This document shows, piece by piece, positions 32,247 to 39,391 of a stretch of 39,391 nt of DNA. Made by a program: the position numbers and the translations under genes. Under the pieces are notes generated by a model that made no database searches, was not told where the DNA came from, and saw nothing but the letters and a program-made list of their open reading frames with translations. Source of the stretch: Pseudooceanicola antarcticus (lineage in GTDB: Bacteria; Pseudomonadota; Alphaproteobacteria; Rhodobacterales; Rhodobacteraceae); assembly GCF_900215355.1 (NCBI RefSeq), contig NZ_OBEA01000011.1:1-39391 (forward strand), in the 5' to 3' direction. Position 1 is the first letter of the stretch. The number at the start of each line of letters is the position of its first letter.

Positions 32247-33217
32247 TGACGGCGCAAAAGGAAAGAGTGCTGATCACCGTTGGCGATGCCAACGGGATCG
32301 GCCCGGAAGTCGCGGCCAAGGCCGCTATCGCGCTGGCCGACGATCCGGCGCTGCGCCCGGTGATCGTGGGCGACCGGCATCTGGTGGAGCCGGTCGTGAC
32401 GGCGGCGGGCTTCGCGTTTGAGCCGTCCATGGACAAATGGGGCGCGCCCGGCCACGTCGATCTTCATGAGGTTGGCGCGATTGACGCGGCCGATGTGACG
32501 CCCGGCACACCCACAGCGGCCAGCGGGCGGGCGACGGTTGCCTATGTCGAGCGCGCGGTTGCGCTGGTCAAGGACGGCACCGGCCGCGCCATCGTGGCCT
32601 GTCCGCATTCGGAAACGGCGGTCAATGCCAGTGGGCGGACCTTTTCGGGCTATCCCAACCTTCTGTCCGAGCTTCTGGGCACCGGCGAGGATTCGGTTTT
32701 CCTGATGCTGATCGGCGGCGGGCTTCGAATCGTGCATGTGACGCTGCATGAAGGCATTCACACTGCGCTTGACCGGCTGACGCCGGAGCTGATCGAACGC
32801 GCCACGCTGGCCGCGCATCAGGCGCTCAGCGGTCTGGGGATCGACGCCCCGCGCATCGGGCTGTTCGGCATCAACCCCCATGCGGGCGAGGGCGGGCTTT
32901 TCGGGGATGAGGACGACCGCATCGTCACCCCCGCCATCGAACGGCTGCGCGCCCAAGGGATCGACGCGCACGGGCCGGAAGGCGCCGACGTGATGCTGGT
33001 GCGCGAAGGCTATGATGCCTTTGTCGCCATGTATCACGATCAGGGCCATATCCCGGTCAAGCTGCTGGCCGGGCGCAGTTCGGCGGCGATGTCGATCGGT
33101 TCCGGGCTGGTCTTTTCCAGCGTCGGGCACGGCGCGGCGTTCGATATTGCGGGCAAGGGTCAGGCGTCCAGCGATGCGGCGGTCGCCGCGATCAGGCTTG
33201 TCGGAGGTATTCAGTGA
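32246..33217 (+). CDS. tphB: Terephthalate cis-dihydrodiol dehydrogenase (PdxA family)
   Basis: Oxidises and decarboxylates 1,2-dihydroxy-3,5-cyclohexadiene-1,4-dicarboxylate to protocatechuate with NAD+. The PdxA-family signatures are GDANGIGPEVAAKAA at the N-terminus, the metal-binding His residues in VTLHEGIHTAL and YHDQGHIPVKLLA, and FGINPHAGEGGLFG between them. The length of 323 residues is normal. It overlaps tphA3 by one base (TAATG). PdxA itself acts on 4-phosphohydroxythreonine, but the operon context decides for TphB. Confidence 0.88.
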   Translation: MTAQKERVLITVGDANGIGPEVAAKAAIALADDPALRPVIVGDRHLVEPVVTAAGFAFEPSMDKWGAPGHVDLHEVGAIDAADVTPGTPTAASGRATVAYVERAVALVKDGTGRAIVACPHSETAVNASGRTFSGYPNLLSELLGTGEDSVFLMLIGGGLRIVHVTLHEGIHTALDRLTPELIERATLAAHQALSGLGIDAPRIGLFGINPHAGEGGLFGDEDDRIVTPAIERLRAQGIDAHGPEGADVMLVREGYDAFVAMYHDQGHIPVKLLAGRSSAAMSIGSGLVFSSVGHGAAFDIAGKGQASSDAAVAAIRLVGGIQ

Positions 33218-34218
33218 GTTTTCGTATAACCGTCACCGACCATGACGATATCGGCTTCGACTGCGAAGAGGACGAAACCGTTCTCGACGCGGCTGACCGC
33301 GCGGGCTATGCCATTCCCTATTCGTGCCGCAAGGGTGTGTGTTCGTCCTGCGAAGGCGGCATCGCTTTGGGCGAGGCGATGGTGCGCGGGCAGGGGGTTC
33401 AGGCCGGTCCCGCCGAGGGCGTGAAGCTGTGCCAGGCCCGTCCGCTGACCGATCTTCAGATCGCGCCGACCCGGATCCAGAAGGTCGAGCCTGTGGAGCG
33501 TAAGACGCTGGAGGCGAAGGTGCGCAAGATCACCCGCCCGGCGCCGGACGTGGCCGTGATCCAGTTCCGCCTGCCGATCGGGCAACGCGCACCGTTCCGC
33601 GCCGGTCAATACCTGCGGGTGGTGATGGAGGACGGCGACAGCCGCAACTACTCCATGGCGAACACCCCGCAGAAAAACGACGGGATCGAGCTGCATATCC
33701 GGCATGTACCCGGCGGCAAGTTCTCGGAGCAGGTGCTGAGCAATCTGGACAAGGGGCAGTTCCTGACCGTCGAGCTGCCTTATGGCGAGTTCTGCCTGTC
33801 TGACAACGACGATTTGGACGCGGTTTTGCTGGCCACCGGCACCGGGTTTGCCCCGATGAAATCGTTGATCGAGAACCAGATCGTGCTGGGGGCCGAGCGG
33901 CCGCTGAAGCTTTATTGGGGTGTCAATACCGAGGCCGATCTTTACATGGCCGATGTCGCCGCCCGCTGGGCTGCGGCGCATCCCTGGATCAGCTTCACGC
34001 CGGTCATCTCGTCGCCTTCGGACGGCTGGGACGGGCGCACCGGGTTCGTTCACCGCGCGGTGCTTGAGGACATTCCCGACATGAGCAATGTCGAGGTCTA
34101 TGCCTGCGGTGCGCCGGTGATGATCGACGCGGCGCGCTCGGAATTCGAGGCCGAGGCCGGGCTGGCCAAAGATCGCTTTTTCAGCGATGCTTTCGTGGCG
34201 TCGGGCGACGAGGAATAA
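33214..34218 (+). CDS. tphA1: Terephthalate dioxygenase reductase
   Basis: The electron-transfer partner, 334 residues. An N-terminal plant-type [2Fe-2S] domain has Cys38, Cys43, Cys46 and Cys73 (SCRKGVCSSCEGG, KLCQARP). A flavin domain with SRNYSMANTP and an NAD domain with LLATGTGFAPMKSLIE follow, ending in YACGAPVMIDAAR. This ferredoxin-first order is the TphA1 and benzoate-reductase type. GTG 33214 overlaps the tphB stop (GTGA) behind GGAGG. Electrons go NADH, FAD, 2Fe-2S, then the Rieske centre of TphA2. Confidence 0.9.
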   Translation: MSFRITVTDHDDIGFDCEEDETVLDAADRAGYAIPYSCRKGVCSSCEGGIALGEAMVRGQGVQAGPAEGVKLCQARPLTDLQIAPTRIQKVEPVERKTLEAKVRKITRPAPDVAVIQFRLPIGQRAPFRAGQYLRVVMEDGDSRNYSMANTPQKNDGIELHIRHVPGGKFSEQVLSNLDKGQFLTVELPYGEFCLSDNDDLDAVLLATGTGFAPMKSLIENQIVLGAERPLKLYWGVNTEADLYMADVAARWAAAHPWISFTPVISSPSDGWDGRTGFVHRAVLEDIPDMSNVEVYACGAPVMIDAARSEFEAEAGLAKDRFFSDAFVASGDEE

Positions 34219-34372
34219 CGCCGCCTGCGCGGCCCCACCCGGTTTCTGGACTTATCCCGGATGCTATGGCAGGTTGCGGCGCGGCGTTTCCCGCCGGGCC
34301 GCTTGGTGCCCGGCACGTCGCCGACGCGACAGGCGCCGGGGACCGGACATGCCAGAAAAGGGTGGAGCTCGG

Positions 34373-35167
34373 ATGACGGGGACGACGGAAAAAGAAGGGG
34401 GCACGGCGACGAAATCGCGCGCGCCCGAGGGGATGGCGGGGCTGGCCAAGGGCCTGGCCATCATCGAATTGTTCGGGGAAGAGTACCCGGCTGTCACAGT
34501 TTCGTCCGCCGCTGATGAGACCGGCATTTCGCGGGCCAGTGCGCGGCGCTGCCTGCTGACCCTGACCGATCTGGGTTATCTGACCAAGAACGGCCCGCGT
34601 TTCATGCCGACCCCGCGCATGTTGCGGCTGGGCGGATCCTATACCGGCGCGATTCCGCTGCCCCAGCTTGCCCAGCATCAGCTTGACGCGGCGCGCGAGG
34701 AGTTGGGGGAATCCGTCTCGCTTTCGATCCTGGAGGATGGCCGGTCAACCTTTGTCGCGCGGGCCGAGGCTGCGCGGCTGGTCTCCACCGCGATCCGTCT
34801 GGGCACCCGGCTGCCCGCCTATGCCGCGGCCACGGGGCGTATCCTGCTGTCGGCCTATGACGACGAGGCGCTGGATGCCTATCTCGACGCGGCGGAGCCG
34901 GTGGCCATGACCAAGCATACGGTTACGGACAAGGCGAAGCTGAAGGAGATCATCCGCGCCGCCAGCCGTGACAAGGTGGCGTTCACCGACGAGGAGCTGG
35001 AGCTGGGCATGGTCAGCATGGCCATTCCGGTCTTCGACCCGGACGGCAAGCTGGTCGCCTCGATGAGTGTGAGCGCGGCGCGGCCGCGCGTCACCGTCAA
35101 GGACATGCGCAAGCACATGCTGCCCATTTTGCGCATCTATGCCGAGGCGCTGTCGCGGTCCCTTTGA
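34373..35167 (+). CDS. tphR: IclR-family regulator of the tph genes
   Basis: A 264-residue regulator. The N-terminal winged helix is GLAKGLAIIELFGEEYPAVT with VSSAADETGISRASARRCLL (about 23-65). The effector domain follows (LSILEDGRSTFVARAEAARL, TRLPAYAAATGRILLSAYDD, FDPDGKLVASMSVSAARPRV). Related regulators (TphR, PcaU, PobR) activate aromatic operons when the acid is bound. ATG 34373 follows GGTGGAGCTCGG; ATG 34349 is an alternative. It lies 154 bp after tphA1. The nearby GTTCG-N5-CGAAC palindromes are its likely sites. Confidence 0.85.
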   Translation: MTGTTEKEGGTATKSRAPEGMAGLAKGLAIIELFGEEYPAVTVSSAADETGISRASARRCLLTLTDLGYLTKNGPRFMPTPRMLRLGGSYTGAIPLPQLAQHQLDAAREELGESVSLSILEDGRSTFVARAEAARLVSTAIRLGTRLPAYAAATGRILLSAYDDEALDAYLDAAEPVAMTKHTVTDKAKLKEIIRAASRDKVAFTDEELELGMVSMAIPVFDPDGKLVASMSVSAARPRVTVKDMRKHMLPILRIYAEALSRSL

Positions 35168-35176
35168 ACGATGTCG

Positions 35177-35194
35177 GCGGGCAAGGCTGCCCGC
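35177..35194. terminator. Terminator hairpin between tphR and the convergent iclR remnant
   Basis: GCGGGCA and TGCCCGC form a perfect 7-bp stem with the loop AGGC. It lies between two convergent reading frames and has no strong T-run. Confidence 0.5.
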
Positions 35195-35195
35195 G

Positions 35196-35581
35196 TCAGG
35201 TCAGAATCATCGTGGTGGTCTGAAGGTTCTTCGCCAGAAGCGTCAGCTTCGGCCCGATCTCGTTGCGGAGCCGTTCGCTCGTGGCGACGGGGCCTGCGCA
35301 GCTCAGGGTGAAGATCCGGCCGCTCGACTTGGCGATCACGGGGGTCGCGACCGCGCGGATGGCGAGATGGAAAACCTGGTCGGCCAAGACGAACCCCAAA
35401 TTCTGGTAGTCGAGCCGGGCCTGCTTGATGCTCTTTTCCCGCGTTGGCCATTCATCCCCAGCCAGGCTGCGCAGATGCGGGGTCATCAGTTCGAGCCGCT
35501 CTTCCTCGATCATGGCGAGATAGGCAAGCCCGGCACCGCTGCGGATCATCGGCAGGCGCGATCCGACGCTGTGGTTAAAGA
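35196..35581 (-). pseudogene. Second IclR-family regulator, 5' half lost to the IS3 element
   Basis: The minus frame gives an IclR effector-domain C-terminus: NHSVGSRLPMIRSGAGLAYL, REKSIKQARLDYQNLGFVLA, and IRAVATPVIAKSSGRIFTLS. Upstream of 35581 the frame enters the IS3 end, and the DNA-binding half is not on the far side of the element either (38404 onward is unrelated). The gene is therefore dead. A second IclR gene next to tphR suggests the cluster once had another aromatic operon or a paired regulator. Confidence 0.8.
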
Positions 35582-35619
35582 TGGACCTGTCCCGTTTCTG
35601 TGCCGCCCCAAGTGCTCGT

Positions 35620-36477
35620 TTAGGCCACTTTCCGTTCGAAGGCGACCGGGCTTTTCCAGCCCAGTGCTGAGTGCCGTCGGCGCGGATCATAAAAGCCATT
35701 GATGTACTGGAAGATCGCCAACTCGGCGTCTCTGCGCGTCAGCCACGACCTTCGCCAGATCAGCTCTGCTTTGATCGTTTTGAAGAACGTCTCGACAGCG
35801 GAGTTGTCGTAACAATTGCCTTTGCCGCTCATCGATACCTTGAACCCGTGCTGGCGCAGTATCTTCTGGTAGTCGTGTGAGCAGTATTGCGACCCGCGGT
35901 CCGTATGATGAATGTAGCCTTTGGGTGGTTGGCGCAGTGCAACCGCCATCTTCAATGCTCGGATTGCTAAGTCACGTTTCATGCGATTGCTGACTGCCCA
36001 GCCGATCACCCGCCGAGAATGCAGATCAAGAATGACGGCCAGGTAAAGCCATCCTTCTCGCGTCCAGACATAGCTGATGTCGCCCGCCCACTTCTGGTTC
36101 GGTTGATCGGCATGGAAGTTCCGGTTCAGCAGGTTCGGCGCGATATTGAAAGCGTGATTGCTATCCGTTGTGACCATGTACTTCTTCGACCGCTCAACGC
36201 GGATGCCATTCTCACGCATCAATCTGCCAACCCGGCGATGACCGACGTTCAGACCCATCTCTTTCAATTCTTCGGTCATGCGTGGACGGCCATAGCTGCC
36301 CAGGCTGAGGCGGAACTGTTCCTTGATGTGAGCCAAGACAACCATGTCAGTCCGTTGCCTTTGGCTGGCAGGTCGGCTGCGATAAGCACGCAGACCGCGG
36401 GAGCTGACCTCCAGGACGTCACACATGCGCTTCGCGCAAAAGGCATCACGATGTTCTTCGATGAATCGGAACCTCAT
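35620..36477 (-). CDS. IS3-family transposase orfB
   Basis: A 285-residue DDE transposase domain. A helical HTH_21-like part (SYGRPRMTEELKEMGLNVGH) leads into the catalytic core with WAGDISYVWTREGWLYLAVI (Asp), YIHHTDRGSQYCSHDY (Asp) and YDNSAVETFFKTIKAELIW (Glu, 35 residues on). In an intact element it is made as a fusion with orfA by -1 frameshifting; the IS110 insertion now separates the two, so a fusion product cannot form. Confidence 0.9.
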   Translation of the reverse strand: MRFRFIEEHRDAFCAKRMCDVLEVSSRGLRAYRSRPASQRQRTDMVVLAHIKEQFRLSLGSYGRPRMTEELKEMGLNVGHRRVGRLMRENGIRVERSKKYMVTTDSNHAFNIAPNLLNRNFHADQPNQKWAGDISYVWTREGWLYLAVILDLHSRRVIGWAVSNRMKRDLAIRALKMAVALRQPPKGYIHHTDRGSQYCSHDYQKILRQHGFKVSMSGKGNCYDNSAVETFFKTIKAELIWRRSWLTRRDAELAIFQYINGFYDPRRRHSALGWKSPVAFERKVA

Positions 36478-36510
36478 GGCTTTTGACCCGCGAAGAACTG
36501 CGTTGCCTTC

Positions 36511-37872
36511 CTAAGAAACAGCCGGTTCAGGCAAAACGGGCGCCAAGGCGTAGCCCAGGGTCTTGGCGCGCCGCTGGAGGTTCGCGAGAACGCGCCGGCG
36601 GTGACGCTCATCATAGGCTGCGGCGCCCTGATCCTGATAAGTCATTCCATGCCGGATGGCGTTGTAGAACAGGACGGCGATCTTGCGGGCGGTCGCCGTC
36701 ACCGCCTTCTGCTTTCCGATCCGCGCCGAGAGACGACAATAGAAGGCGCCCAGAGCGGTGTCGCTGCGTCCGATGGTTGTGGCGGCCAATCGCAACAAGG
36801 CCCCCGCCCGGCTCGAGGAGCGCCGCGTCTTCGACGACAGAATCTTGCCCCCGGAGATCTTGTTGCCGGGTGACAGGCAGAGCCAGGATGTGAAGTGCTT
36901 TGCCGTCTTCCACGCGCGCAGATCAGTGCCGCACTCAGCCACCAGCTTCAGCGCCAGAGAAGGACCAAGGCCATGTATCTGGGTCAGGTCGGTTCCCAAT
37001 ACCCCGTAGAGCGCTGCTCGCACGTCGAAGGCCGGTGCATTGACTTGCCTGCCTTTGATCCGGGCCTTCGGCAGCGGCGGCCGATCGTCCCCTCCCTTGA
37101 CTGAGAGGGCGGCAACAGCCGCTTCCAGCCGCTGATCGCATTCCTCGATCTTGGTTTTGTAGAAGTCGTAAAGGTCAAGCGACTGCGCCAGAGCGAAGAC
37201 ATGTTCCGCCCGGTCATTGCCCACAAGTGCTGCCCGGATCGTCGCCGGCGAGGATTTGCATCGCACATCCCGGTAATCGGCCAGCACCTCCGGATCGCGC
37301 TCACCCGCGACGATGGCGCGAATGATCTTCATGCCGGTTGCGCCGGTGATGTCGGAGACGACATGGTGCAGCTGTAAGTTCATCTCCATCAGCGCCTTCT
37401 GCATGTGTTGAATATGCGCGGCCGCATACTCTGTCAGACGTTCGCGCTGGCGCATGTAAGCACGCAGGGTTGCGATCTCGGCTTCGGGGCGGAAACTACC
37501 ACGCAGAAGGCCGTAGGAATGCAACTGGCGCAGCCATCCCGCATCGCTGACATCGGTTTTGCGGCCGGGCACGTTCTTGGCGTAACGGGCGTTCACGAGG
37601 ATCACCTCGAAGCCTCGGGCCTCGAGGATCTCGAACGCCGGTATCCAGTAGGCGCCGGTGGATTCCATGGCCACGCTGGTGACGCCGCAAGACCGGAACC
37701 AGTCGGCGAGGTCGTGCAGATCCTGGGTGAACGTGCCGAAGGCGCGAACCGACATGTCACAGCTGGACGGATTCACCGCTGCCATATGCATCGTCGAGCC
37801 GATGTCGATCGCGGCCGCATTGGGGTTGACCATCTTGAGGTCCGGGTGGCCGCCGGTCGTAGGTCTGGGCAT
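36511..37872 (-). CDS. IS110-family transposase (DEDD recombinase)
   Basis: A 453-residue protein with the N-terminal RuvC-like DEDD domain: AAIDIGSTMHMAAV (Asp), SVAMESTGAYWIPAF (Glu), and PGRKTDVSDAGWLRQL (paired Asp). The C-terminal Tnp_20-like domain has IHGLGPSLALKLVAECGTDL and then KISGGKILSSKTRRSSSRAG, where the reactive Ser is expected. This enzyme works with a bridge RNA that pairs with target and donor. It is complete. Start ATG 37872 follows GGAGGAGATGTC. Confidence 0.92.
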   Translation of the reverse strand: MPRPTTGGHPDLKMVNPNAAAIDIGSTMHMAAVNPSSCDMSVRAFGTFTQDLHDLADWFRSCGVTSVAMESTGAYWIPAFEILEARGFEVILVNARYAKNVPGRKTDVSDAGWLRQLHSYGLLRGSFRPEAEIATLRAYMRQRERLTEYAAAHIQHMQKALMEMNLQLHHVVSDITGATGMKIIRAIVAGERDPEVLADYRDVRCKSSPATIRAALVGNDRAEHVFALAQSLDLYDFYKTKIEECDQRLEAAVAALSVKGGDDRPPLPKARIKGRQVNAPAFDVRAALYGVLGTDLTQIHGLGPSLALKLVAECGTDLRAWKTAKHFTSWLCLSPGNKISGGKILSSKTRRSSSRAGALLRLAATTIGRSDTALGAFYCRLSARIGKQKAVTATARKIAVLFYNAIRHGMTYQDQGAAAYDERHRRRVLANLQRRAKTLGYALAPVLPEPAVS

Positions 37873-38095
37873 GACATCTCCTCCGTTCGGAACGAAGGGC
37901 GTGGGCCATGCAAGTTCGTCATCTTCCTAACCGGGATCGCCGCAATCGCGCCGTTACCACTCTCAAGTGCGCATCAGCCCATGTGCCACGTTTTTTAACG
38001 GGATCCAGCCCACCAATAAGCCATCGGCAACTGCCCTTCGCTACGAGCATAGCACAGGCTGTTGCTACCGCGCACAGGCGGGCTGCGGCCCGGAA
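37873..38095 (-). ncRNA. Candidate bridge-RNA region of the IS110 element
   Basis: In IS110-group elements the non-coding end upstream of the transposase encodes a structured RNA whose loops specify target and donor DNA. This 223-bp segment has that position and several short hairpin-forming stretches on the minus strand (GGGCCGCAGCCC, GGGCTGGATCCC). The exact RNA borders and guide loops cannot be set by eye. Confidence 0.5.
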
Positions 38096-38340
38096 CGGTT
38101 TTTTAGAATTTCCCTCTCCTCCTTGAGAATGCGGTTCTCGCGTCGAAGCCGCTCATTCTCACGGGCAAGGTCCAAGTCTTTGTCGGATACCATCCCGGTG
38201 TCGCGATGCGCCGTGACCCACTTGTTCAACGTCGATAGGCCAACGCCCAAATCTGACGCCACCTGCTTCCTTGTCAGCCCACTCGTCAGCGCGATCCGCA
38301 CCGCATCAGCCCGGAATTCGTCCGTCCGTTTCAGTCCCAT
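38065..38340 (-). CDS. IS3-family orfA, 3' end altered by the IS110 insertion
   Basis: A small DNA-binding protein with a helix-turn-helix (LTRKQVASDLGVGLSTLNKW) and a leucine-zipper-like coiled coil (ENERLRRENRILKEEREILK). The native part covers 38096-38340. After the slippery run A AAA AAC (minus strand of 38098-38104) the frame enters the IS110 end and adds about ten foreign residues. It should still bind the IS ends, but it cannot yield the OrfAB transposase. Confidence 0.85.
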   Translation of the reverse strand: MGLKRTDEFRADAVRIALTSGLTRKQVASDLGVGLSTLNKWVTAHRDTGMVSDKDLDLARENERLRRENRILKEEREILKNRSGPQPACAR

Positions 38341-38403
38341 AGTTCGTCTCCTTTGCTGCAGTAAATGCTATCAAAGGAGCGGCATCAAACCGCGACACGT
38401 CCA

Positions 38404-38591
38404 AAGTGCCTGAACTGGTGCGGGAACAGGTTCGAATAGCTACGACTATTGAAAGAGAGATGCAAAGAGAGGCTTCACGCCGCAGGCAATGTTCGCCTGA
38501 GAACATAGAAGCGCAAGAACGGCAATATGGGTTTGTCGGTTTAGTATTGCAGTTACACTGTGAGCGCTATCCGAATGGTGTTGGTAGATAG
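38404..38591 (+). pseudogene. Fragment of an unrecognised gene next to the IS3 end
   Basis: An open plus frame begins at the IS3 border and reads PELVREQVRIATTIEREMQR, then QERQYGFVGLVLQLHCERYP, ending at 38591. The charged helical character looks like the 3' end of a real gene whose start was replaced by the IS. It does not continue the iclR remnant from the other side of the IS. No function is assigned. Confidence 0.3.
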
Positions 38592-38647
38592 CTATCTCAG
38601 TATTGGTTCTCGGTCGTCACAATGCTGATCTTAGAGTGCAAGATCAG

Positions 38648-39391
38648 TTAGTTTCGTCGCCGCTCGTTGCATCCTAGATTTTCAATGAGATTAAGATAAC
38701 CGTTTTCAATTGCGACCTGGATTTCGCCAAGAAGCCGACTTGCATCGGCATCAGAGACATCACTTGGACAACCATAATCAATCTGACCGGGGGGATAGAA
38801 AGGTATATAAAATACCCTTCATTGCCCAAGCCATGAATTCTGATCGATATAGTGCTAGAGTGCGTAAGAAACTCATTGCCAATATTCACCATACCTCCAT
38901 TGATGCTGGAGGTATTTGACGGTTGTTCTTCCCTATTGATATTTGCCTCTAGTCTTTGCTCTTGTACATCCGTCTCCTCAGGCTCACTTGTGGCTTGAGG
39001 AGGCTGTGTATCTACACTGGCTGTTGCAGTTACCTCTTGAATTTCTCTCATGCTTTGCAGATCGCGAAGCGCGTTGTCTATCAACCAGATTTGCTCAGAA
39101 ATCCATGCATTTGGTATGGTTGAACGACCCTCCGACGATGCTTGTAGAGTGAGCTTGTCCTGAATGTGTTTCAGGAGTGCTTTTTCATATTCGAAGTAAC
39201 CCACGGCACCGCGGTACTGGAATGGTGAAGCGTCAACATCATCATACCCAACGTTGGCCTGATCCATGAGCTTCTCAAGGTTATCGCGGTTGTCAGGTGT
39301 CGCTTTGCCTTTAAATCTGAGACATGGCGCTTTGAGCGTCGAGTTTTGTCCTTAACTGTGAGATTCGGCTGTCTTTGGTCCTGTGCTTCTG
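38648..39391 (-). pseudogene. Unknown gene with two apparent frameshifts, running off the window
   Basis: On the minus strand, three frames in succession look coding: KDSRISQLRTKLDAQSAMSQ at the window edge, then KGKATPDNRDNLEKLMDQAN through FEYEKALLKHIQDKLTL and a low-complexity Glu/Gln/Thr linker, then PFYPPGQIDYGCPSDVSDAD to IENGYLNLIENLGCNERRRN with a stop at 38648. The shifts lie near 39313 (one extra T in ATTTAAA) and near 38800 (a run of G). The region is less GC-rich than the rest, suggesting a foreign origin. Sequencing error at homopolymers is an alternative to true decay. Confidence 0.5.

Larger units (their letters stand above)
36503..38095 (-). mobile_element. IS110-family insertion sequence inside the IS3 element
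   Basis: Removing 36503-38095 together with one copy of the dinucleotide CG (36501-36502 or 38096-38097) restores a continuous IS3 sequence across its orfA/orfB junction (GAACTG-CG-GTTTTTTAG). The borders are thus deduced by reconstruction. A 2-bp core and the absence of long inverted repeats fit IS110 elements. There is a 223-bp non-coding part before the transposase and almost nothing after it, as in the IS110 (not IS1111) group. Confidence 0.8.
35582..38403 (-). mobile_element. IS3-family element, split by an IS110 insertion
   Basis: The ends are TGGACCTGTCCCG (from 35582) and, on the minus strand, TGGACGTGTCGCGG (from 38403), matching imperfect inverted repeats that continue to TGCCGC on both sides. 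Inside are orfB (35620-36477) and orfA (38096-38340), separated by a complete IS110-type element. The flanking bases (AAAGA left, AAGTG right) do not give an exact 3-4 bp duplication, and the flanking genes do not match each other. Confidence 0.85.

Noticed and set aside
1..39391. CRISPR arrays, tRNA and rRNA genes
   Set aside because: No regularly spaced direct repeats, and nothing resembling tRNA or rRNA genes was noticed on either strand when read by eye.

Overview
The window looks like part of a RepABC plasmid from an alphaproteobacterium, most likely a Rhodobacterales (Roseobacter/Paracoccus-type) bacterium. The reasons are a complete repA-repB-repC replication module with parS-type palindromes and an antisense RNA between repB and repC, GC-rich coding sequence, TRAP transport, and an antirestriction/ParB-like/strawberry-notch gene set often seen on alphaproteobacterial plasmids. 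No species is assigned.

Layout from left to right. (a) 1-499 is the 3' end of a serine recombinase. (b) 1482-5363 is the repABC replicon with three parS-like palindromes, a counter-transcribed RNA and a possible AT-rich origin inside repC. (c) 5411-7586 holds a Fic-family protein with its own operator and a RES/Xre toxin-antitoxin pair. (d) 7989-17806 is a plus-strand plasmid-biology block: an ArdC-type antirestriction protein, a DUF3768 protein, a 660-residue ParB-like protein, several unknown small proteins, a PrlF/YhaV toxin-antitoxin pair, and a methylase/strawberry-notch helicase-like protein cut off by an IS6-family element. (e) 17807-23701 is a stack of decayed mobile DNA: IS6, a truncated IS21 istA, and a Tn3-family transposon with intact tnpR, a res region and a dead tnpA. 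(f) 23702-35581 is the metabolic payload. (g) 35582-38403 is an IS3-family element split by an IS110-family element. (h) 38404-39391 holds fragments of unrecognised genes.

The payload is the most interesting part. 30499-35167 encodes tphA2-A3-B-A1-R, a terephthalate 1,2-dioxygenase (oxygenase large and small subunits, cis-diol dehydrogenase, reductase) with an IclR-type regulator, as one tightly overlapping operon. This would convert terephthalate, a monomer of PET plastic and an isomer of the phthalate used in plasticisers, into protocatechuate. The usual TphC binding protein is absent. A TAXI-type TRAP transporter (solute-binding protein plus fused 4TM/12TM permease, 23869-26906) and a second unassigned polytopic membrane protein (27099-28490) sit beside the oxygenase genes. 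A near-identical 15-bp palindrome of the kind bound by IclR-family aromatic regulators lies upstream of both the transporter and the divergent tph/flavin-reductase promoters. This suggests one regulator joins uptake and ring attack. No protocatechuate ring-cleavage genes are in the window, so that step must lie elsewhere.

The payload is bounded on both sides by transposons that cut genes: a hydrolase C-terminal remnant against the Tn3 end, and half of a second iclR gene against the IS3 end. This suggests the catabolic island was once larger and has been reshaped by mobile elements. Family assignments rest on recognised motifs and remembered family members; no database search was run.
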